Below are positions 6,542-11,497 of a DNA stretch of 11,497 nt, piece after piece. The stretch comes from UBA10003 sp964365025 (lineage in GTDB: Bacteria; Patescibacteriota; Patescibacteriia; Magasanikbacterales; UBA10003). The position numbers were made by a program, and so were the translations under genes. The notes under the pieces were generated by a model. It worked only from the letters and a program-made list of their open reading frames with translations. It did not search any database and was not told the origin of the DNA. The DNA is taken from assembly GCA_964365025.1 (NCBI GenBank), contig CAYIOJ010000031.1, positions 1 to 11,497 of the forward strand, in the 5' to 3' direction. Each line of letters opens with the position of its first letter. Position 1 is the stretch's first letter.

Positions 6542-7045
6542 CTACGACTTGCAGCGCAGAAGGCGGCTGTTGTCGCCGAAGTCGTTGTCAATCCAGTAGA
6601 AGCTCAGACACCAGCGGTCGCCATTCCCGTAGAGACACGAGACATGCAGGCTGCCGTCGGAATCGCGCAAAAATGTGCCGGTAAAGACGAGCACCTTACC
6701 CCTGAACTCAATCGGGATTTCCGACTGGTTGTCCAGCAGACGCTTGGCGTCCATCAAGCCCAGGTTGGACTTGAGAGTCACGGCGCGCTTACGCAGCGTC
6801 TCGCCACCAATACGGCCACCATCCTCCGACTGAAGGAAGGGGACGAGTTCAAGGTCGCTGGCCTTACACTCGGTCAAGGGCACATCCTCAACCACGGTGA
6901 AGCCATGCTCGGCGGCAACCATCTCGCTCTTGCTCTTGGCCTTGAGCTGTCCATCTTCCGGGCACTTGTACTTGTAAGTGCAGGAGGTAGCGCCGCACAG
7001 AACCGCCAGTGCCAAGCACCAAATGAACCATTTGCTGCGAAACAT
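6542..7045 (-). CDS. DGR target: small lipoprotein with hypervariable C-terminus
   Basis: This 167-aa protein is the diversified product. Residues 1-21 are a lipoprotein signal peptide (basic MFRSK, hydrophobic IWCLALAVLCG), with the lipobox ATS-C and Cys22 as lipidation site. It is therefore probably tethered outside the membrane. Residues 23-120 are not recognised and contain several Cys (28, 60). Residues 123-167 are the VR. TR-encoded residues replaced here are N132S, A136S, W140G, Y146C, N148S, N150Y, N157G, N160S, S165C and Q166K. Fixed residues between them (CLY-NGDRW, WIDND) would form a scaffold, as in C-type-lectin-like DGR domains. That fold is inferred, not shown. ATG 7045 is supported by AGGAGG (7050-7055). 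A longer frame from 7162 is rejected. It is transcribed from 7220-7248 and ends at the 6421-6468 terminator. Confidence 0.9.
   Translation of the reverse strand: MFRSKWFIWCLALAVLCGATSCTYKYKCPEDGQLKAKSKSEMVAAEHGFTVVEDVPLTECKASDLELVPFLQSEDGGRIGGETLRKRAVTLKSNLGLMDAKRLLDNQSEIPIEFRGKVLVFTGTFLRDSDGSLHVSCLYGNGDRWCLSFYWIDNDFGDNSRLLRCKS
6546..6678 (-). repeat. DGR variable repeat (VR)
   Basis: It aligns without gaps to TR (5999-6131) with 13 mismatches, 9 at TR adenines. It covers the last 45 codons and ends at the stop codon, so almost all A-substitutions change the protein C-terminus. None creates a stop. Confidence 0.93.
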
Positions 7046-7079
7046 GATTCCTCCTAATTGGTTGTCTAGCCGGGACACA

Positions 7080-7176
7080 TTCCCAGCTTTGTTTTGATGG
7101 TCAATAAGATTCTTCGCTCCACTTCGTTTCGCTAAGAATGACATTATTAAATAAAACACCAAAAGAAAGCTGGGAA
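7080..7176. repeat. Nested palindromic element in the target-gene leader
   Basis: An outer 11-bp perfect inverted repeat, TTCCCAGCTTT (7080-7090) with its complement (7166-7176), encloses a sequence (7107-7142) of the AGATTCTTCGC...AAGAATGAC type. From memory that type is a common dispersed bacterial repeat. The plan is the same as at 516-636: an inverted repeat around a GTCATT-type core, in a long 5' leader. Confidence 0.6.
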
Positions 7177-7219
7177 AGAAACTTATTTTAATTAAAAAGA
7201 ACGGCTATTTCAACTTTAT

Positions 7220-7248
7220 ATAATAGCACATTTTGAGAATTTTGTCAA
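7220..7248 (-). promoter_or_regulatory. Sigma70-type promoter of the DGR target gene
   Basis: TTGACA (7243-7248), a 17-base spacer and TATTAT (7220-7225) on the minus strand give a leader of about 165 bases. The -35 box falls in a perfect tandem duplication, so a second TTGACA copy lies 13 bases further upstream. Confidence 0.8.
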
Positions 7249-7268
7249 TAGGCATTGTCAATAGGCAT
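7243..7268. repeat. 13-bp tandem duplication across the -35 box
   Basis: TGTCAATAGGCAT occurs twice with no gap (7243-7255, 7256-7268). Only the promoter-proximal copy has correct spacing to the -10 box. It could be a recent slip or a repeated operator half-site. Confidence 0.85.
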
Positions 7269-7309
7269 CCGTAGACCAATAGTTTTTCAACGACCTCATC
7301 GTAACCACG

Positions 7310-8548
7310 CTACTCACTCACCTTTATCTCAATTTTGCTCGCCTCGCGCGGCAACTTCTTTGACCACGCCGGCTTGGTAGTGACTCCCGCGTCATCAACC
7401 CAAGAAAAATTCCGCAGATATTCGATCGCCGCGTCTTTGGGCTGGCCCAATAATTTATTTTTATCCAATAAATCATCAGAGTAAGCGGCTTTAACTAAAA
7501 ATTCCTGTGCCACGCGCAAATCAGCCGTACCCGCGCTTAGATCATATTTATTAATTTGAATTGATGGAGCAACTGAACTGCCGCTCAACTGCTCGCCGGC
7601 AGATAAATTTTCTTCAACTTGTTTCAAAAGTATATCGCGCAAATCAGCCGGATTGTAAAACACTCCCACCACCTGAATCTCGCCGGTCATTTTGAAAGAA
7701 TCAGACACCGCGCCAATTTTGGCATCGGTTTTCACTGAATTTTTCACATAAGTGAATAAACCGGCGGCATAAACACTGCTGGATGTTTTCGCCATATTCA
7801 CCAACTTCCCCTGACCGGCGCTGTACAAATCAGCCACTAATGCTTCCTCGGCCGATTTCAAATCCGCTTCGCTCAAAGCTGAAATATGTCTGACTCCGCC
7901 ACTCATTTTAGTTTTGCTTTCCGCGTAAATGTCTTTTTGTTTAATTTCAGAAAGTCCCGGAATAATGAATTTAGTCGGCCCAATTTCGCCCTCTTTGCCA
8001 GGTTTATCAGCATAAACTTCAGCTTTAATTTGGCCACCAGCCGGCACAGTCGCGGATTTTTTCAATCTAAATAACATTCCTTCAGAACTCAACAGACGCG
8101 TAGTGGCCACCAACGGTTGAGAACTGTTTGTTTTATTGTACAAAACTACCTCGCCCGTGGCCGCCGCGGGAATTTCCGTGCCGCCGGATGGAGAAAAATT
8201 CTTTTCTCCTTTAATCACCGTGCCTAACACTAATCCTCCCGCTTGTCCGGCTGACGGCTTTTCCACCACGGCCAAATTGGTGTTGGCCTTTACTGTCTGC
8301 GGTTTTAATTTCAAAAAAATAGTGGCTTTACCGCCGGTCAAAAACACGACAAAAATCACTAAAAGCAGGGTCGCGGCTAAAAAAGCGGTGGCGATAATCC
8401 GATAAAATCTGGGTGACGGATTAAACCCCTCCTCCGGCGCCGACACTTCCTCGGCGCTGTCTACGCGAACGGGAAAAACATCTTCCAACACAGCGGCCTC
8501 TTTATTTTTTTTCGCGCGCGGCGCGGCTGATTTTTTGCGTGGTGGCAT
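7310..8548 (-). CDS. Membrane-anchored baseplate-J-like protein
   Basis: This is a 412-aa protein of a type I associate, from memory, with CPR genomes beside pilus genes and annotated as baseplate J/gp47-like. The cytoplasmic N-terminus is basic then acidic (1-48). One membrane helix spans about 50-71, and the remainder is predicted to lie outside the membrane. The diagnostic block is at about 131-219: TGEVVLYNKT, ATTRLLSSEGMLFRLKK, VPAGGQIKAEVYAD and IGPTKFIIPGLSEIKQKDIY. This resembles the beta-rich J-like core. The C-terminal part (about 225-412) is mixed and not recognised. ATG 8548 has no Shine-Dalgarno and lies 27 bases after the pilB stop, so the two are probably co-transcribed. The role is unknown and could be cell-envelope or pilus-associated. 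The phage name should not be read as evidence of a phage or contractile machine here. Confidence 0.75.
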   Translation of the reverse strand: MPPRKKSAAPRAKKNKEAAVLEDVFPVRVDSAEEVSAPEEGFNPSPRFYRIIATAFLAATLLLVIFVVFLTGGKATIFLKLKPQTVKANTNLAVVEKPSAGQAGGLVLGTVIKGEKNFSPSGGTEIPAAATGEVVLYNKTNSSQPLVATTRLLSSEGMLFRLKKSATVPAGGQIKAEVYADKPGKEGEIGPTKFIIPGLSEIKQKDIYAESKTKMSGGVRHISALSEADLKSAEEALVADLYSAGQGKLVNMAKTSSSVYAAGLFTYVKNSVKTDAKIGAVSDSFKMTGEIQVVGVFYNPADLRDILLKQVEENLSAGEQLSGSSVAPSIQINKYDLSAGTADLRVAQEFLVKAAYSDDLLDKNKLLGQPKDAAIEYLRNFSWVDDAGVTTKPAWSKKLPREASKIEIKVSE

Positions 8549-8575
8549 AAAAATTATTTTAAAAAAATATTAATT

Positions 8576-10255
8576 TTATTCAGCGACCCGGAACACCTCG
8601 TCCACCGAAGTCATCCCGTCTAAGGCCTTAAGCAACCCATCCTGGGCCATGGTAATCATGCCATTTTTAACCGCCACTTCCTGCATCACATATTCCGACA
8701 CTTCATTTTTTAAAATCAATTGTTCAATTTCCTTGTTCATCACCATTATTTCATAAATTCCGATACGACCCTTATAGCCCAATCCCTGACAGGCCTCACA
8801 GCCGCCGCTAGCGAGGAACTTCAAATTATTCAAATCAATTTTCACTGCCGTATTCTGAATTGAACCCAATGTTTCTTTTACTTTTTTAGCCGCAGTCTCG
8901 TCCAACGCCGCCTCTTTTTTACATTTCTCGCACAACTTGCGCACCAAGCGCTGACCAATCACCGCGTTGAGGGCCGGCGCCAGCAAAAACGGCTTGACGC
9001 CCATTGATAAAAAACGCGGAATCGCGCCGGCGGCGCTGTTGGTGTGGATGGTGGATAACATCAGGTGTCCGGTCAAAGCGGCCTGAATCGCCACTTCCGC
9101 CGTTTCCAGATCGCGGATTTCACCAACCATCACCACATCCGGATCCTGGCGCAAAATTGATTTCAACCCCTTGGCAAACGTGTAATCGTGGCTGAAGTCA
9201 ATCTGGCTTTGGTTAATTCCCTCCAATTTATATTCCACCGGATCTTCCAAAGTAATAATTTTCACGCCCGGCTCGTTCAATTTTTGCAAAACAGCGTAAA
9301 GCGTGGTGGTTTTGCCGGAACCGGTCGGACCGGTGGTCATAATCATACCGTTCGGCCGCTCCACCTGGCGCCGCAATTCTTCCAAAGCCTGCCCGCGGAC
9401 GCCCAAATTCTCAAACTGCACCACGGCCATTGGTTTTAAAACACGCAACACCGCGCTTTCACCATAAACCGTGGGAATGGTGGATACGCGCACGTCAATC
9501 TTCTGTCCTTTGATGGCGATAGTGAATCGCCCGTCTTGCGGCTTGTCAACAATATTGATTTTCAATCCGGAAATCAATTTTAAACGAGAAATCACCCGCG
9601 TCCACAAATCATTTGGCAAATCAGCCACCGGATTTAAAATTCCATCTAAACGAAATCGCGCCACAATTTTTGTTTCCTCTGCTTCAATATGAATATCCGA
9701 CGCGTCAAACTTTAAAGCCGCGGCAATCAGCACGGAAAATACATCAGTGACCGAAGCGCTTTTAACTTGTTTGTCCAAAGCAATAAACGAATCCACTGCC
9801 GCGCCAAACCGTTCAATATCCGCTTCATTAATCATCACATCGCGAGTGCGCGTTTTGATTACCGGCAGAGTGGCGTAAAATTTCATCCCCTCCTGCCAAC
9901 TGTGTTCGGATATCAAATATATTACGGAGGTGGCATGATTTCTTTCTTCCAATTCATGCTGTAAATCCAAGACTTTTTGATTGGTGGGGTCAATCGCTCC
10001 CAAACGTAATTCCGTGCCATTAAAGAAAAAACAAATCGCTTTTAATTCTTCGGCCTGGATTGGCGGCACCAAATGCAGGGCCTCGGCCGTGATGGGAAAA
10101 CGCCACAGATTAATGTAGGGCGCGCCCAAAGCCATGGCCGCGGCTTCGGCTTCTTTTTCTTTTTGATCAATTTGGATCTGTTTCATCTTGGTACCAAATT
10201 GCTCTTCTTGTTCATCTGATGTGATTTTCAACGGCATACTGTTCGGGGCGCGCAT
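8576..10255 (-). CDS. pilB: Type IV pilus assembly ATPase PilB / GspE family
   Basis: It is a cytoplasmic hexameric ATPase that powers pilus extension (or type II secretion). The N-terminal domain covers about 35-140 (GAPYINLWRFPI and following). The ATPase core has SDIHIE (186-191), Walker A GPTGSGKT (309-316), the Asp box around ITLEDPVEY (334-342), Walker B VVMVGEIRD (374-382) and the His box around GHLMLSTIHTN (396-406). The tetracysteine zinc site is CEKC (442-445) and CEAC (486-489), typical of PilB/GspE and absent from PilT. The 559-residue length is normal. The start is uncertain: ATG 10255 lies in the base of a long hairpin, and ATG 10237 (MPLKITSDE) is an alternative. Neither has a clear Shine-Dalgarno. 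The neighbouring baseplate-J-like and membrane genes on the same strand suggest one envelope or pilus operon. Other pilus genes are not in the window. Confidence 0.95.
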   Translation of the reverse strand: MRAPNSMPLKITSDEQEEQFGTKMKQIQIDQKEKEAEAAAMALGAPYINLWRFPITAEALHLVPPIQAEELKAICFFFNGTELRLGAIDPTNQKVLDLQHELEERNHATSVIYLISEHSWQEGMKFYATLPVIKTRTRDVMINEADIERFGAAVDSFIALDKQVKSASVTDVFSVLIAAALKFDASDIHIEAEETKIVARFRLDGILNPVADLPNDLWTRVISRLKLISGLKINIVDKPQDGRFTIAIKGQKIDVRVSTIPTVYGESAVLRVLKPMAVVQFENLGVRGQALEELRRQVERPNGMIMTTGPTGSGKTTTLYAVLQKLNEPGVKIITLEDPVEYKLEGINQSQIDFSHDYTFAKGLKSILRQDPDVVMVGEIRDLETAEVAIQAALTGHLMLSTIHTNSAAGAIPRFLSMGVKPFLLAPALNAVIGQRLVRKLCEKCKKEAALDETAAKKVKETLGSIQNTAVKIDLNNLKFLASGGCEACQGLGYKGRIGIYEIMVMNKEIEQLILKNEVSEYVMQEVAVKNGMITMAQDGLLKALDGMTSVDEVFRVAE

Positions 10256-10309
10256 ATATCTTTTTTTTGCTCCCCGATGTGTCGGGGGACTGCAAAAAAG
10301 AATATGCGC
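10250..10309 (-). promoter_or_regulatory. Long hairpin covering the pilB start codon
   Basis: GCGCATAT (10250-10257) and ATATGCGC (10302-10309) close a long interrupted stem whose inner parts are TTTTTTGC/GCAAAAAA and CCCCGA/TCGGGG around a short loop. On the minus strand the pilB ATG (10253-10255) is inside the basal stem. It follows the stop of the upstream membrane gene at 10320, but the U-run lies in the stem rather than after it. It is therefore not a standard minus-strand terminator. Confidence 0.6.
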
Positions 10310-10319
10310 ACCCCTTAAT

Positions 10320-11273
10320 TCATTTTTTAATAAAACTCACCAATCTAATCAACTTGCTTACCGCTGTACCCGCGTGCATTCTTCTAAACAGTAGAACCCA
10401 AGCCGCCACTTGATACGCGCCCATAACCGAAGAAATTAACAAGACAACTAAAACAAATAAAAGCAAACCGAGCACAACGGCCACGGTGGCCAAAGGCGGA
10501 AATTGAATAAACAATGAAAATAAAAAGACAATCAGGGCGGGAATGCCGATCACCGCGGCCGCGATAATGGTCACCAGTCCGGCTAAAAAATTGATGAAAA
10601 AAATAATCACGGCCATTTCCAAATTCACCAACCAGTGGCCAATGAACAGACGCCAACTCTCCTTTATCGCCTCGCCCCATCTATAATCCTCCAAAATTAT
10701 AAAAGCGGTGCTGTAAATTAATAAAAATGAACAGACCAAAATCGCCAAAATACTGAATAAAAAAACCAAAGGATAAAGTGCAATCATTCCAACTCCGGCT
10801 GTGCCATTCATCATCAACCCTAGCGGCGCCACGCTCAAGGCCCCAAAAACCATAATCAGAATTTTAAAAAAAACCACTAGTCCCAAAACTGGCGCGAATT
10901 TTTTCTTCATCGCGAGCCAGGCCTTGGCCAAATCCACTTTTTTATCTTTTCTAAATTTATCAGTGGCAAAAATCAAAGTGCTGAAAGAATTAATGACTGT
11001 AAAAACGAAAAGCACGGCAATTCCCAACAACAAAATCCCCAAAGCCAAAACCCAAAATCCCATTGAGTAATCAAAACTTCCAAAGGAAAAAGTCCAAGGC
11101 ATTTGCCATGATTGCGGGCTGAACAGCGCATCAAAATGCCGCGCCAAAACCTCTAAAGCCCCGCCCGTGCCCAAAAAAGCCGCGAATAGGCCAAAGATTA
11201 AAATTATTTTATGATGCCGCGTCAGCCCCCAGGCTTCGCGCAAGACCTCACGATACAAAGGTTGGTGTTTCAT
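10320..11273 (-). CDS. Polytopic membrane protein, unknown function
   Basis: This is a 317-aa integral membrane protein without a family I can name with confidence. Hydrophobic segments fall at about 22-40, 71-95, 127-150, 163-193, 214-238, 240-257 and 260-295, giving six or seven membrane passes. The N-terminus (KHQPLYREVLREAWGLTRHH) is a short basic, probably cytoplasmic, amphipathic segment. The motif EDYRWGEAIKESWRLFIGHW between passes recalls DUF975/YciC-like membrane proteins, but this is weak. The ATG at 11273 has a clear GGAGG at 11277-11281. An extended -10 promoter lies at 11302-11307. The stop is TGA, which argues against a recoded TGA. It is probably the first gene of a minus-strand cluster with pilB and the baseplate-J-like gene. 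Confidence 0.85.
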   Translation of the reverse strand: MKHQPLYREVLREAWGLTRHHKIILIFGLFAAFLGTGGALEVLARHFDALFSPQSWQMPWTFSFGSFDYSMGFWVLALGILLLGIAVLFVFTVINSFSTLIFATDKFRKDKKVDLAKAWLAMKKKFAPVLGLVVFFKILIMVFGALSVAPLGLMMNGTAGVGMIALYPLVFLFSILAILVCSFLLIYSTAFIILEDYRWGEAIKESWRLFIGHWLVNLEMAVIIFFINFLAGLVTIIAAAVIGIPALIVFLFSLFIQFPPLATVAVVLGLLLFVLVVLLISSVMGAYQVAAWVLLFRRMHAGTAVSKLIRLVSFIKK

Positions 11274-11301
11274 ATTCCTCCATTTTAAAAGTTATGCCTA
11301 C

Positions 11302-11330
11302 ATTATACCAAAAAAAGAAATACAAGGAAA
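11302..11330 (-). promoter_or_regulatory. Extended -10 promoter for the membrane-protein/pilB cluster
   Basis: On the minus strand TGGTATAAT has a perfect -10 box (11302-11307) with an upstream TG. The -35 position holds only TTTCCT (11325-11330). This gives a short leader to the SD at 11277-11281. Confidence 0.65.
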
Positions 11331-11344
11331 GACAGCAAAATTGA

Positions 11345-11402
11345 TAAAATAAAAAAGACCCTTGCCTTGGCATCCACTTTGTTAGTGAAGCCGAGACAAG
11401 GG
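11345..11402 (-). terminator. Rho-independent terminator of a gene right of the window
   Basis: CCCTTG (11359-11364) pairs with CAAGGG (11397-11402), with inner CT/AG and GGC/GCC pairs. On the minus strand a TCTTTTTTATTTT run follows. The loop contains CCACTTTGTT and GCCGAG, as in the hairpin at 6491-6529. Confidence 0.85.
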
Positions 11403-11432
11403 CGCAAAGTTACTGTTGCTGGCCGCTTAGCC

Positions 11433-11465
11433 GGCAGAGCCAAGGGACCAAGTGTCCGAGGGCTA
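11433..11465 (-). repeat. Partial copy of the DGR target trailer
   Basis: These 33 bases match 6512-6544 at 25 positions without gaps. On the minus strand both copies start with TAG; in the other copy that TAG is the stop codon of the DGR target. The right edge may therefore hold the end of a related gene. Confidence 0.5.
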
Positions 11466-11467
11466 CC

Positions 11468-11486
11468 TGCCTACCGGCAGGCAGGC
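11468..11486. repeat. Second copy of the 19-base palindromic repeat
   Basis: TGCCTACCGGCAGGCAGGC is identical to 5249-5267 in the RT gene. In the minus-strand frame ending at TAG 11463-11465 it reads ACLPVGR before the stop, as if inserted at the end of a coding region cut by the window edge. Confidence 0.8.
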
Positions 11487-11497
11487 TCGCTGGCGAC

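Noticed and set aside
6485..7057. A 190-codon plus-strand frame, and a related one at 5992-6204 over TR
   Set aside because: Both are antisense to VR/target and TR. They stay open only because the minus-strand codons repeat in both copies. They have no ribosome site, and the minus-strand gene has signal peptide, SD and promoter.
7046..7162. Longer start (ATG 7162) for the DGR target
   Set aside because: It would put about 39 residues before the lipoprotein signal peptide and cross the palindromic repeat. ATG 7045 has AGGAGG and a proper signal sequence.
7310..8548. Phage or contractile injection system suggested by the baseplate-J name
   Set aside because: No other phage or tail genes are present. 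The protein has a membrane anchor and sits with pilB, as I recall for CPR genomes.
1..11497. CRISPR array, tRNA or rRNA genes, transposase
   Set aside because: No regular repeat-spacer pattern, cloverleaf, rRNA-like sequence or transposase motif was seen by eye. A tRNA or rRNA scan was not run.

Overview
The window looks like a piece of a Candidate Phyla Radiation (Patescibacteria, Parcubacteria-like) chromosome. The evidence is a ThrRS without a TGS domain, a PilB ATPase next to a membrane-anchored baseplate-J-like protein, AT-rich codon use, many genes without a Shine-Dalgarno (SD) sequence, and dispersed palindromes that also read through in frame as LPAGR/LPVGR-type peptides. TAA, TAG and TGA all act as stops, so the code is standard. 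This assignment is from recalled family features, not from a search.

Layout: (1) 1-370, minus strand, a partial unknown gene, and a divergent promoter pair at 396-462. (2) 477-636, hairpins and a nested palindromic element in the long 5' leader of a 501-aa charged, helix-rich unknown protein (668-2173, plus), ending in a bidirectional terminator. (3) 2213-4758, minus, a GNAT acetyltransferase-thrS operon with its own sigma70-type promoter and a T-box-like leader. The leader appears to act on translation, because its alternative hairpin buries the SD. No normal Stem I is visible.

(4) 4789-7268 is a diversity-generating retroelement (DGR). It has a small lipoprotein target gene (6542-7045) with a C-terminal variable repeat (VR, 6546-6678), a terminator, a likely separate promoter, the template repeat (TR, 5999-6131), an Avd-like four-helix-bundle gene, and a DGR-type reverse transcriptase (RT). 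TR and VR share 133 aligned bases. 9 of the 13 mismatches fall on TR sense-strand adenines, the hallmark of DGR mutagenesis. The RT has lost its N-terminal part, and Avd is on the opposite strand. The two meet at a C10 tract, so the module is rearranged or mis-assembled.

(5) 7310-11307, minus, holds a baseplate-J-like membrane protein, PilB, and a polytopic membrane protein, consistent with a type IV pilus/envelope cluster. (6) The right edge carries a minus-strand terminator and a trailer that resembles the sequence just downstream of the DGR target. It also holds a 19-base palindrome identical to the one inserted in the RT gene.

The points most worth following are the DGR with its lipoprotein target and broken RT/Avd junction, the short T-box-like switch, and the mobile palindromes in leaders and in coding frame.
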